Translations under genes and position numbers: made by a program
Shown: positions 7,220-15,174 of the stretch, one piece after another
How positions within the stretch are numbered: position 1 is the stretch's first letter
Layout: the number at the start of each line of letters is the position of its first letter
DNA from: Candidatus Wallbacteria bacterium
GTDB lineage: Bacteria > Muiribacteriota > UBA6191 > JACPRK01
NCBI GenBank assembly: GCA_016199905.1
Contig: JACQFU010000197.1
Location: forward strand, 1-23,863
Length of the DNA: 23,863 nt
Reading direction: 5' to 3'
Notes under the pieces: model-generated
What the model saw: the letters and a program-made list of their open reading frames with translations, nothing else
Database searches by the model: none
Told to the model about the DNA's origin: nothing

Positions 7220-8534
7220 CGGCCACTGAATCTCGCGCTCTCGCTGCGCCGGGCGCGGCAAGGTGACGGCCTGCGCCCTGGGAGAACTGACGAGCATGCC
7301 CTGGCCGGGCGTGAGTGGGAAGTCGGGCAGCATCATCGGGATGAAGGGCTTCATGCAAGACGACCCGGGCCCTCCGGGTACTCCGACGACGTAGTTCGCG
7401 CCGGCGCGTTGCAGCAGGTTGTAGGCGGATTCTCCGGCCGGCAACCCGTAGGGATAGGCCACGGCATTGATCCCCGCACCCAGCTTCAGGCAGGCGGCCG
7501 CTACAGGCCAGGGTACGCCCGTGAACACGGGCGATGAAGTTCCGTGTCGTTTCATGACGAGATAGGACTGCGCCCCGCGGAGACGCGGAGGGGAAACGCC
7601 CGAACCCGGCGCGTAGACGTGGAAGCAGGCCATGCCCGTCTCGTCGGGCTCGGTCCAGGCGACCCACTCGGCCCCCGTGTCTTGCAACAAGTCGGCGACG
7701 GTGTAGGGGTGGGCCAATGACGACGGGCGGGCCGGCGCTCACGTTCGGGGGGTGGTTGGCGAGGTCGAGCGTGAGCACGTTACCGGTTGGCTGGGCCTGC
7801 ATCGCAATGCCGGCCGTGTTGCGGGTGGCGAAGGTGAGTGAAAAGACTCCGAAGGTCCCTGCAGTCGGAATGGAGATGAAGAACGAGGTGGTGTACTGCG
7901 TAGGGCTGACAGCGGCGAGGCGAATCGGGGCGGACGGAAGTTGGGCCGATCCCTGCAGGGAGGAGAGGGCGAGGGTGGGGCGTGCCGGGGGGGACGCGGC
8001 AGGGGACAGCAGGTGCCATACCCCGCCTCGGTACTGCCATGTATCGGCCAGCACCAGACCTCCCGGGCGCGTTCCGCCGAAGAGGAGCAGCGAGCCCTGC
8101 GAGCCTTCGAAGACCATCGCGGAGTCGGCGCGAGAGGTCGGAGTGGTTGCCGGCACCGCACTCCAGTTGGTCCCGTTCCACATCCACATGTCGTTCAGCA
8201 AGCGCGTGAGCTGTCCACCGCTGGCATCGCCATCGAAGATTACGACGACCTTTCGCACGGCGTCATACGCCAAGGCGGGCGTCGAGCGGGCTCCAGGCTT
8301 CGAAACAGGCAACTTCGCGGCCCAGGAGAAACCGTCCCACTCCCGGGTGTCCCCCAGGGCATGCATCCCGTCACTCGTACCTCCGAACAGCACGCAACGT
8401 TGCCGGGCGAAGTCGTAGACCATCGCAGCCCCAAAACGACCTGCTGGAGCCACTGACGCCGACATCTCGATCCAGCTCCGCGTCGAGCGAATCTCGAATC
8501 GTCCCCCTGCCCTCGCCGTGGTCTCCCACGTCAC
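6992..8534 (-). pseudogene. Kelch-repeat protein, frameshifted and truncated
   Basis: Reading from 8534, three kelch-type blades are visible (residues about 33-71, 82-124 and 135-174, with 'LFGGTSD', 'GDTREWDGFSW', 'NDMWMWNGTNW', 'LFGGTRPGG' and 'ADTWQYRGGVW'). A beta-rich segment follows. At about 7715-7740 the coding signal moves to another frame, which continues 'HPYTVADLLQDTGAEWVAW'. That part holds two copies of a roughly 80-residue unit ('...ADLLQDTGAEWV...YLV' and '...YNLLQRAGANYVV...MLV'), resembling tandem C-terminal domains of large secreted proteins. Recognisable domain sequence ends near 7250, while the formal stop is at 6992, inside the opposite-strand nucleotidyltransferase. There is no start, ribosome-binding site or signal peptide upstream. 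The frame runs back into the hairpin repeat at 8553-8599, so the 5' end seems lost. It is probably a remnant of a secreted adhesin-like protein. Confidence 0.6.
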
Positions 8535-8552
8535 TCCATCAAACGGGGTTCC

Positions 8553-8599
8553 GGGGCCACTGGCCCCTGGTAGGGGATTGGGGGCGAAGCCCTCCCCTA
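8553..8599. repeat. Two G/C-rich hairpins (REP-like element)
   Basis: GGGGCCA-c-TGGCCCC (8553-8567) is a 7-bp stem with a 1-nt loop. TAGGGGA...TCCCCTA (8571-8599) encloses an inner GGGC-gaa-GCCC stem. They sit between the 5' end of the kelch remnant and the ATP-grasp gene, and resemble the hairpins at 13246-13418. Confidence 0.7.
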
Positions 8600-8655
8600 G
8601 CGACCCATGTTACCCTGTCGCCACCAACCGACTCGCCCCTTTTCCGGAGGTCCTG

Positions 8656-10203
8656 ATGCCAGCGAAGAAGAAGACGACCAGCGCCGTTGTGTCCAGCAAG
8701 CTCGAGACGCCAGAGGCCGCGGCGTCGCCCGAGGTCGCCCCCGTCGGCAGCCCTCCGGGACTGGGCGAGCCGGGCGGCGACACGGAGCAGATCTCCGCCG
8801 AAAGCGCCATGGCGGCCACGCCTCCTCCGCCCTCCGTCGCGGTCGTCGTCAGCCACAAGGAGCAGAAGCTCACGGAGTGGATGATCGCGCATCCGGCAGA
8901 GGTGATCCGCCAGAGACAGGAGATGCTCACGACGCTCGCCAAGCGGCGCTGCACCTATGGCCGCGACGGAGGCACGATGCCCGTCACGCTCACGCCGCTC
9001 TTCCTGAGCCAGGCTGCCCTGAATCGCATCAAGACCGTCGGTGAGACCTTCGACCGAATCATCGACAAGGTCGTCAACGGCTACCGGGACGATCCCCACG
9101 TCCGTGCCCACTTCCCCTACACCGAGATCCCAAAAGAGTGGATCGATTGGGACCCGGGCTACTCCAAGCCCACGGTGCTCAATCGCCACGACGCGCTCTT
9201 CGACGGCAAGAACCTCAAGTTCATCGAGTTCAATACGGACAACCCCGGCGGCCGCGCCTGGTGCGACACGCTCGAGGAGATCTTCCGCAGCTATCCGATG
9301 TACCAGGACCTGATCGCCAGCTACAGCAAGCCGGGCGATCGCGCGATGCTGAAGGCCGGCCTCGACGCGATGCTGCACTGCTACAAGGACGCGGGCGGCA
9401 CCAAGGACAAGCCGCGCATCGGTATTGGCAGCTTCAAGGAGTACCTCCCCGGCTCGGATATGGAGATCACGCGCGACTACCTCGTGGAACACGGGTACGA
9501 CGCGCACTTCGTCGACCCGCGCGATCTGGAATATCGCGACGGCGGACTCTGGTCCAACCGCGTCCGTTTCGACCTCGTCAACCTGGCGCTGCGCTTCCTC
9601 TTCTTCAAGCGATTCCCGCACGAGATGAAGGACTTTCTCGACGCCATCCGAGACCGCGCCATCGTCTGCCTCAACCCCTGGCGCGCCATCATCGGCGCCC
9701 AGAAGGAGGCCATGTCCTTCATCTCCAACCCCGTGAACCACCACTACTTCACGGAAGAGGAAGTGAAGTGCATCAACGACCACCTCCCGTGGACGCGCAA
9801 GCTCGACGAGACGATCACGATGTCTCCGGAGGGCAGCGACATCTCGCTGGCGGAGTACATGATCAAGAACCGGGAGCGGCTGGTGCTGAAGCCCGGCTGG
9901 GGCGCCGGCGGCCACGACGTGAAAGTCGGCCGCACCACCGACACCGCCGAGTGGCAAGCCTACGTGCGCGACACCATGGGCTGCAGCTGGTGGGTCGTGC
10001 AGGAGGCCGTCCACGTCCCCGAGTACGAGATGCCCGTTCTGAAGGGCGGCAAGGTCGTCCTCGAAAAGAAGTACCTCAACATCAACCCCTACATCTTCGA
10101 CGGCAAGTACGCCGGCTGCCTGGGCCGCGTCTCCGCCTCCAACGTGGTCAACGTGTCGAGCGGCGGCGGGATCATTCCCATCTTCCCGCTGAAGGAAGAC
10201 TAG
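8656..10203 (+). CDS. Circularly permuted ATP-grasp ligase (glutathionylspermidine-synthase-like)
   Basis: A 515-residue protein. ATG 8656 is chosen because GGAGG lies 6 nt upstream and the in-frame extension upstream is repeat DNA. Residues 1-65 are a low-complexity Pro/Ala/Ser linker. The core follows the order of circularly permuted ATP-grasp proteins (CP_ATPgrasp/COG2308/Gsp-synthase-like). 'FIEFNTDNPGG' (189-199) is the metal/substrate motif, normally C-terminal in classical ATP-grasps. It is followed by 'LVLKPGWGAGGHDV' (409-422, Lys412 and Gly-rich loop), 'VQEAV' (448-452) and 'NINPYIFDGKYAGCLGR ... VVNVSSGGG' (475-505). Such enzymes activate a carboxylate as an acyl-phosphate and join it to an amine or thiol. 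The actual substrates are unknown. The adjacent convergent gene is a second, classical ATP-grasp, with a 6-bp gap between stops. Confidence 0.85.
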   Translation: MPAKKKTTSAVVSSKLETPEAAASPEVAPVGSPPGLGEPGGDTEQISAESAMAATPPPPSVAVVVSHKEQKLTEWMIAHPAEVIRQRQEMLTTLAKRRCTYGRDGGTMPVTLTPLFLSQAALNRIKTVGETFDRIIDKVVNGYRDDPHVRAHFPYTEIPKEWIDWDPGYSKPTVLNRHDALFDGKNLKFIEFNTDNPGGRAWCDTLEEIFRSYPMYQDLIASYSKPGDRAMLKAGLDAMLHCYKDAGGTKDKPRIGIGSFKEYLPGSDMEITRDYLVEHGYDAHFVDPRDLEYRDGGLWSNRVRFDLVNLALRFLFFKRFPHEMKDFLDAIRDRAIVCLNPWRAIIGAQKEAMSFISNPVNHHYFTEEEVKCINDHLPWTRKLDETITMSPEGSDISLAEYMIKNRERLVLKPGWGAGGHDVKVGRTTDTAEWQAYVRDTMGCSWWVVQEAVHVPEYEMPVLKGGKVVLEKKYLNINPYIFDGKYAGCLGRVSASNVVNVSSGGGIIPIFPLKED

Positions 10204-10209
10204 CTTCCC

Positions 10210-11273
10210 CTACCACCCGTAGTACTTGTCCGCCTCCGCGAGCGCGAGCGCGAATTTTTCCTGGGGGCTCTTGGACAGCCGCCCGATCTCGGCCAGGCGA
10301 TTCACCTCGACCGGCAGAAAAGGGAACGGCGGCGGGTCGAAGGCGATCTCGAGTACCCGGGCCTTCAGGCCCTCGATGTAGTCGTTGAAGTAGACCGGCC
10401 CCAGCGCCTTGAGGCGGCCGTCGGGAACGGGGTTGTTGAAGTCGATCGCCCAGGGCTCGCCGGCCCTGTCGATGATGAACTCCACCGAGTTCATTTCGTA
10501 GCCGAAAGCCCGGTTGATCACCTTCGCTTGCTCCAGGACCCGGCGACCCGTCTCGGGCGAGAGGAACCCCTCCTCGTACTCGTAGGTCGACCAGTCGTTG
10601 GGTCGGAAGGTGTACTTGATCGGGATGATGCGCCGGCCCAGGCAAAGGCATCGCACCTGCCATTCGTTTTCGCTCGGCACCGCCTTCTGAAGCGTCATCA
10701 CGTCCTCGCCGCTCTCGTTGTAGTAGTGGAGCAGCTCTTCCTCGCTCTTCACCCGCCAGACCTTGCGCGCGCCTCGACCCTCCGCCGGCTTCAGGTAGGC
10801 CGGGAAACCGATCCGCTCCACGATCGCCGCCCAGTCGAAGTGGCGATGGTAGCGGTACTGCGTCGGCTCCGTCAGGAACCGGTTCTTCTGCTGAGGCAGC
10901 ACGATGGTGTCAGGCACGCTCACGCCGAGCGAGCGGCAGACGGCGAAGCCGACGTCCTTCGTGGCGATGAAGTACTGGAAAGACAGCGGGTTGTTGATGA
11001 CGTGCACACCCTGATGGGCGAAGATCATGAATGCCCCGATCGCTTGCGGGAGGATGTGCGAACAGCGGTCCACCAGAACCCGGTACTTCGTGTGGTAGTC
11101 CACGTCCATCTCGGTGATCTCGACGTGCTCCGCCACGATTTTCTGCCACCGCCCGCGCTTGTCCTTGAACGGCTCCGTCTGGTGAGGCGCTCGGTGAGCT
11201 GCCCCCCCAGCTCGTCGTCGAGATAGAGAAGCCCGACGGGGAAGTCGTTGGTTCGAGTGCTGGAGCTTTTCAT
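10210..11273 (-). pseudogene. ATP-grasp ligase with frameshift at a C7 homopolymer
   Basis: The intact downstream part (from about 11136, 308 residues) is a RimK/D-Ala-ligase-type ATP-grasp. It has 'AYLKPAEGRGARKV' (113-125, Lys116), 'LQKAV' (149-153), and the metal-binding C-terminal pair 'NSVEF' (216-220) and 'IDFNNPVPD' (231-239). ATG 11273 (AGGA about 8 nt upstream) opens a good N-terminus, 'NDFPVGLLYLDDELGG', which goes out of frame at the C7 run 11202-11208. Adding one base there joins it to '...QTEPFKDKRGRWQKIVAEHVEITEMD'. The paralogue at 20536-21810 has the matching N-terminal part ('GKGRF...', then 'KYVLVVDR' against 'KYRVLVDR' here), so the upstream segment is real. Possible explanations are a sequencing error, a true mutation or phase-variable slippage. 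If the frameshift is an error, this is a functional gene of about 355 residues. Confidence 0.8.
11202..11208 (-). other. C7 (G7 on coding strand) homopolymer at the frameshift
   Basis: Seven consecutive C's on the plus strand lie exactly where the ATP-grasp gene changes frame. A gain of one base or a loss of two restores a continuous gene. Confidence 0.85.
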
Positions 11274-11405
11274 GCGGACCATCCTACAGCCTGCATTGCC
11301 GGGCCAGGGTTGCCTGTCGTGGCGGGAAGGCTACCGCAAGGCCTGCTGAAACGGCGCTGAAATCCGCTTCTCGAGTTGCGGCGCCCCTCCTCGAGGAACA
11401 AGTTC

Positions 11406-13223
11406 CTATCCCACCCGGTCTCTCTCTCGCTGCACGACTGGCGGCGAATCGCGATCGATTTTCGACCAGTCGGTCTTCATCCACGAACGGCAGATCGTCT
11501 TCTGGAGATCGCCGGCGCTCTTGCGGGGGCGAACGCTGATCGATACGCCCGGGCGCCGGCCCAGGACGACCTCGAACTCCCGGAGCTCGCCGAATCGATC
11601 CACCATGAACGTGAGCTTCTTGCCCGGCGGCATCTCGGCCAGCAGGCTCTCGATACGGCCAGGCACCAGGCGCATCCGGTCGACCGCCAGGATCTCGTCG
11701 CCCGGCGTCAGCCCCGCCTCGGCTGCGGGTCCGCCTTCGATGACGTTTTCGACCACCAGCGACTTTCCCAGCGCCAGACCGATCCCCAGGTACGAGAGCG
11801 GCTCGGGCTTGGCCACGGGGATCACCTCGCCGGCCGGCGGCTCCTTGTCCAGGTGTGCCACCTCCAGTCCCGCGTTGGCCAGCCCGCCCTGGATGTCCAG
11901 CTCAGCCGTGCTGCGCAACGCGCGCTGGAAGAAGCCGCCCATGTCGCTGCCTGCCAGGCTGGATGCCTCTTCCTCCAGCTCGCCAGGCAAGAATCCTCGG
12001 TCCAACTTGCGCCAGTATTTCTCGTACATCCGTCGCATCAAGTCGTCCAAGCTCTTCTTGTTCCGCGTCCGGCCGCGGAGCTCCAGGTCGAGCAGCATTC
12101 CTGTTATGCAACCTTTATTGTAGTATGAAATCTGGGAGTTCGGGGAGTGCGGGCCCTTCTTGTAGAACTTGATCCAGGTCTCCTCGGAGGACGAAGAGAG
12201 CGTCTGAAAGCAGCGACCGGGCGTCAGCGACAGCCGCTGGATCTCCCGGCCCATCAGGTCGAGGAACTCGCGGGGCGTGATGCAGCCGGCCCGGCGCAGC
12301 ACGATCATCTCGTAGTAGCTCGTGACGCCTTCCGCGAACCAGAGCGAGGGTGTCTGGACTTCGCGCGTGTAGTCGAAGGGGCCGAGCGGGTAAGGGCGCA
12401 GGCGTTTGACGTTCCACGTGTGGAAGAACTCGTGGCTGAAGAGAGCCAGGGCGTCGACGTAGCTCTGGCGTGGATGGAAGCCCCAGCGGCCGAGCATGCA
12501 ATGCGTGCTGTTGCGATGTTCCAGACCGCCGCCGCGCGAGGTCGAGAGGTCGACCAGATAGTGGTAGTGCTTGTAGGGGATCTTGCCGAACATCGAGGTC
12601 GCTTCGCGGGAGAGCTTCTCGACGTCCTTTGCGAGGTACTCCATCGGGGCATTGCCCTTGCCGGCGACCACCAGGTGGTGCGGCACGCCGTCGATGTCGA
12701 ACGTGCTCACGTGCGGGTGGCCCGCGATTGCCGGGCAGTCGAGCAGCTCGTCGTAGTCGGTGGCCGTGAAGGTGCCTGGTTCTCCGGGCACGGGTTCGAG
12801 ACCCGTGTAGGGCCCGTCCCAGTGCTCGGGAAGGCGGAACACGACCGTTGCCGGCTCCTTCTCGCGCCCGACGACGTACGGGAAGACATGGCCGGAGTTG
12901 AGAGTGAATCGCTCGTCATCGAGATAGCTGCGGTGCACCGACTTGTCGTAAGCCCAGCTCTGGAAGCGGAACGTGAGCGAGCGCGACCGGCCTGGCTTCA
13001 CCTCGTAGGTGGCCTTGTCGATCTTTCGGAACTCGAGCGCCTTGCCGCCGTCGCCGATGGCCTTCTCGCCTCGCACGACGCCCGCGAAGTCCTCGATCAT
13101 GTAATGCCCCGGGACCCAGGCCGGAAAGCAAATGCGGACCGGGTCGGTCCCGATGTCCTGGAGCGACAGCTCCACGTCGAGCAGGTGCGTGCGGGCCGCC
13201 AGAGCGGATAGGGTGTAGCGCAA
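11406..13223 (-). CDS. M61-family (glycyl aminopeptidase-like) metallopeptidase with PDZ domain
   Basis: A 605-residue protein. An N-terminal beta-domain (about 1-170) has 'FPAWVPGHYMIEDFAG' (33-48), typical of M61. The catalytic domain has the family marker 'GGGLEHRNST' (231-240), the zinc site HEFFH (264-268, Glu265) and the third ligand Glu298 in 'WFAEG'. 'YYNKGCITGMLLDL' (367-380) is also characteristic. A PDZ domain (about 478-556, 'YLGIGLALG ... GPAAEAGLTPGDEILAVD') lies C-terminal. There is no signal peptide, unlike many M61 members, so a cytoplasmic site is likely. TTG 13223 is chosen on the basis of AAGGAG 6 nt upstream and the full N-terminal beta-domain. It is the last gene of a minus-strand run, about 200 bp after bcp, with hairpins between. 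Confidence 0.9.
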   Translation of the reverse strand: MRYTLSALAARTHLLDVELSLQDIGTDPVRICFPAWVPGHYMIEDFAGVVRGEKAIGDGGKALEFRKIDKATYEVKPGRSRSLTFRFQSWAYDKSVHRSYLDDERFTLNSGHVFPYVVGREKEPATVVFRLPEHWDGPYTGLEPVPGEPGTFTATDYDELLDCPAIAGHPHVSTFDIDGVPHHLVVAGKGNAPMEYLAKDVEKLSREATSMFGKIPYKHYHYLVDLSTSRGGGLEHRNSTHCMLGRWGFHPRQSYVDALALFSHEFFHTWNVKRLRPYPLGPFDYTREVQTPSLWFAEGVTSYYEMIVLRRAGCITPREFLDLMGREIQRLSLTPGRCFQTLSSSSEETWIKFYKKGPHSPNSQISYYNKGCITGMLLDLELRGRTRNKKSLDDLMRRMYEKYWRKLDRGFLPGELEEEASSLAGSDMGGFFQRALRSTAELDIQGGLANAGLEVAHLDKEPPAGEVIPVAKPEPLSYLGIGLALGKSLVVENVIEGGPAAEAGLTPGDEILAVDRMRLVPGRIESLLAEMPPGKKLTFMVDRFGELREFEVVLGRRPGVSISVRPRKSAGDLQKTICRSWMKTDWSKIDRDSPPVVQRERDRVG

Positions 13224-13245
13224 TTCGAACTCCTTGTTGGTTTAC

Positions 13246-13293
13246 CTGGGGGCGCTGCCCCCAGACCCCTGCCCAGGGGACCAGTCCCCTGGG
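13246..13293. repeat. Two G/C-rich hairpins upstream of the M61 gene
   Basis: CTGGGGGC-gct-GCCCCCAG (13246-13264) and CCCAGGGGAC-ca-GTCCCCTGGG (13272-13293) are perfect stems of 8 and 10 bp. They lie 23-70 bp before the M61 start codon and could affect its leader mRNA. Confidence 0.8.
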
Positions 13294-13364
13294 GACCCCA
13301 TCTGTCACGTGGGACTCTCGCTTGTCCTCGACAGCCTCGCCCGACACGTCGGGGCCTGTGTGTC

Positions 13365-13395
13365 AAAAGGGGTGCAGGGGGGCTGGCCCCCCTGC
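13365..13395 (-). terminator. Intrinsic-terminator-like hairpin after bcp
   Basis: On the minus strand a perfect 9-bp stem (GCAGGGGGG / CCCCCCTGC, 4-nt loop, 13395-13374) is followed after five bases by TTTT at 13368-13365. It lies about 30 bp past the bcp stop, so it is well placed to end the 15866-13424 operon. The U-tract is short. Confidence 0.45.
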
Positions 13396-13401
13396 CAGGG
13401 C

Positions 13402-13418
13402 GTGGGGCGGAGCCCCAC
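13402..13418. repeat. G/C hairpin immediately after bcp stop
   Basis: GTGGGGC-gga-GCCCCAC, a 7-bp perfect stem 6 bp past the bcp stop codon. It shares its GGGGCG(a/g)AGCCCC core with the element at 8571-8599. Confidence 0.75.
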
Positions 13419-13423
13419 CATGA

Positions 13424-13876
13424 CTAAATCTTCTTCAACACTTCGTCGACGTGCCCTTCGACCTTCACCTTTTGGAACACGTGCGCGATGTTGCCCTTGT
13501 GGTCGAGGATGAACGTCGTGCGGACGATGCCCATCATCGTCTTGCCGTACATCTTCTTTTCTTGCCAGACGCCGTACGATTTCGCGATCGAGTGGTCCTC
13601 GTCGGCGACGAGTGGGAAGGGCAGGTCGTGTTTCTTCTTGAACTTGGCGTGACTGTCCCGGCCGTCGCCGCTGACCCCCAGCAGCACGGCGCTCTTCTTC
13701 AACAACTGGACGTAGTTGTCGCGGAAATCGCAAGCCTCCTTCGTGCAGCCGGGAGTGTCGTCCTTCGGGTAGAAGTAGAGGACCACGGTGCGCCCCCGAA
13801 AGTCCGACAGCTCGAAATCCTCGCCCTCGTCCGTTTTGGCCTGAAAGCCCGGGGCCTTGTCGCCAATTTTGAGCAT
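13424..13876 (-). CDS. bcp: Thiol peroxidase, BCP/PrxQ-type peroxiredoxin
   Basis: A 150-residue protein of normal length for the family. It reduces hydroperoxides in the cytoplasm. 'YFYPKDDTPGCTKEACDFRD' (34-52 region) contains the peroxidatic Cys44 with the PxxxTxxC environment, and Cys49, the resolving Cys of the five-residue-spaced atypical 2-Cys subclass, so it would use thioredoxin as reductant. 'GVSGDGRDSHAKFKKKHDLPFPLVAD' and the 'R-T-T-F-I-L-D' stretch near residue 118 also match. It is the last gene of the operon starting at 15866, 27 bp after the Lgt-like gene, and is followed by hairpins. Confidence 0.95.
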   Translation of the reverse strand: MLKIGDKAPGFQAKTDEGEDFELSDFRGRTVVLYFYPKDDTPGCTKEACDFRDNYVQLLKKSAVLLGVSGDGRDSHAKFKKKHDLPFPLVADEDHSIAKSYGVWQEKKMYGKTMMGIVRTTFILDHKGNIAHVFQKVKVEGHVDEVLKKI

Positions 13877-13903
13877 TCCTGTTACTCCCTTCGCGCCAAA
13901 CTT

Positions 13904-14647
13904 CTACAAGTTGGGGGCTATTGGAGTCAAGTTTGGCGGCTGCCGATCCGCCATCCAGAGCCCCGCGAAGAGCGGTACGAGCGCGACCGTCGCGAGCTGG
14001 TAGCCCGTCAGCGACATCCAGACCGTCGCCTCCGGCCGGAGGAAGTCGCTGGCGAAGCGGTAGCCCAGATACGTCAGGATGTACAACTTTATTAGTTGTC
14101 TTGGAAACAGCCCCCGGCGCCGGCACTCCCAGAGCGCCGCCGCTGCCGCGGCGTGGAAGGCGAACTCGTAGAGCTGCGTCGGATGGCGCGGTATGCCGTC
14201 GCCGAAGTCGACTCCCCAGGGCAGGGTCGTCGGCAGCCCGTAGCAGCAGCCGCCGACGAAACATCCGAGCCGTCCCACGGCGATGGCGGCAGCTACGGGC
14301 ACCGCGAAACTGTCCCCGGTCTTCACTCGCACTCCGAGCGACCACTTGGCCGCCTCGACTCCCAGGTAGCCTCCGACCAGCCCGCCGAGGATCGTCTTCT
14401 GGGTCGAAAGAAAGAAGAAGCCCAGGGAGAGCCGTTCGGCGTTGGCCAGAAGGTAAGGGAGCTTGGCGCCGAGGACCGCGCCGAGCAGCGCGCCTGCGGC
14501 AATGCGCCGTTGCTGCCAGGGCTCCACCGGAAGCCTCTGGCGGCTGGGGCGACCGATCAGCCAGGCGACCAAGAAGGCCGCCGACATCACGAGTGGATAG
14601 CTCCATCGAGTCTTCTGGCCCAGCTCGAACAGTTCGTGCGGGTTCAA
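13904..14647 (-). CDS. Lgt-like prolipoprotein diacylglyceryl transferase family protein (divergent)
   Basis: A 247-residue polytopic inner-membrane protein with about seven TM segments. The Lgt signature region is present as GRLGCFVGGCCYG (125-137), where canonical Lgt has GR.GNF.N.E..G. 'PWGVDF' (143-148), 'RHPTQLYE' (154-161) and 'YRFASDFLRP' (196-204) also fit the family. It lacks the Asn and Glu of the classical motif and has three Cys there instead. It may therefore be a family branch with another acceptor or lipid rather than the housekeeping Lgt. The start is TTG 14647, overlapping the preceding stop as TTGA, so translation is probably coupled. Confidence 0.8.
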   Translation of the reverse strand: MNPHELFELGQKTRWSYPLVMSAAFLVAWLIGRPSRQRLPVEPWQQRRIAAGALLGAVLGAKLPYLLANAERLSLGFFFLSTQKTILGGLVGGYLGVEAAKWSLGVRVKTGDSFAVPVAAAIAVGRLGCFVGGCCYGLPTTLPWGVDFGDGIPRHPTQLYEFAFHAAAAAALWECRRRGLFPRQLIKLYILTYLGYRFASDFLRPEATVWMSLTGYQLATVALVPLFAGLWMADRQPPNLTPIAPNL

Positions 14648-15174
14648 TGATGCAGCGACCCCACCATGAAGAGGGCCGTGCAGGTGACGAAGAGGGCGAA
14701 GCAGATGCAGATCGCCGCCCAGGCGACGTAGCCGATCACGGTGGCCGCTTTCCCGCAGACGTCGATCACGCTGTCGAGCAGCGTGTCGCCTTTGATTCGC
14801 GGGCGCGGCGCGCCCCCCTTCTTCGCCTCGAGCGCGTCCTCGTCATCCACTTCGCCGTGCCAACTCTCGGTCAGGCTCGACGGCGCCGCCGGCAACTGAC
14901 TCAGCAACGCGGGCAGGACGAGGAGGGCGAGCAGGAACCCCGGCCCGTGCAGCAACAGCGCGCCTATCAGCACCACGGCCATCCCCACCAGCAACATCGG
15001 GTTGGTCCTCTTCAGGTCCGTCTGGGAGGAGGACTCCGAACGGCTGGCCGTTCGCCGCGCCGGCTGGATGCCCGAGTTGATCGGCTGCTGGCACAGCCAG
15101 CAAAGAGGCGGCTTCGCGTTCACCGCGTCGCAATGAGGGCATCTGGCCGATCGCGGACTCTCCACGGGGCTCAT
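14644..15174 (-). CDS. Zinc-ribbon membrane protein (hypothetical)
   Basis: A 176-residue protein. An N-terminal zinc ribbon (C12-x2-C15 ... C25-x2-C28, 'CPHCDAVN' and 'CWLCQQPI') is followed by a Ser/Arg-rich linker, two close TM helices (about 60-76 and 78-95), an acidic loop (about 103-128) and a third hydrophobic segment (146-171). No enzyme motif is seen. It overlaps the upstream gene by ATGA and the downstream Lgt-like gene by TTGA, so it is in the middle of a coupled operon. Function is unknown; a membrane scaffold or regulator is a guess. Confidence 0.8.
   Translation of the reverse strand: MSPVESPRSARCPHCDAVNAKPPLCWLCQQPINSGIQPARRTASRSESSSQTDLKRTNPMLLVGMAVVLIGALLLHGPGFLLALLVLPALLSQLPAAPSSLTESWHGEVDDEDALEAKKGGAPRPRIKGDTLLDSVIDVCGKAATVIGYVAWAAICICFALFVTCTALFMVGSLHH

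Noticed and set aside
8539..10014. 491-codon minus-strand frame antisense to the ATP-grasp gene
   Set aside because: Composition is an Asp/Val/Arg-rich shadow; the plus frame has all ATP-grasp motifs.
11395..11406. GGAAC-aa-GTTCC near the M61 stop as a terminator
   Set aside because: Only a 5-bp stem and no T-tract.
13246..13418. Hairpin cluster as a CRISPR array or ncRNA gene
   Set aside because: The stems differ in sequence and spacing, with no regular repeat/spacer pattern and no cas genes.
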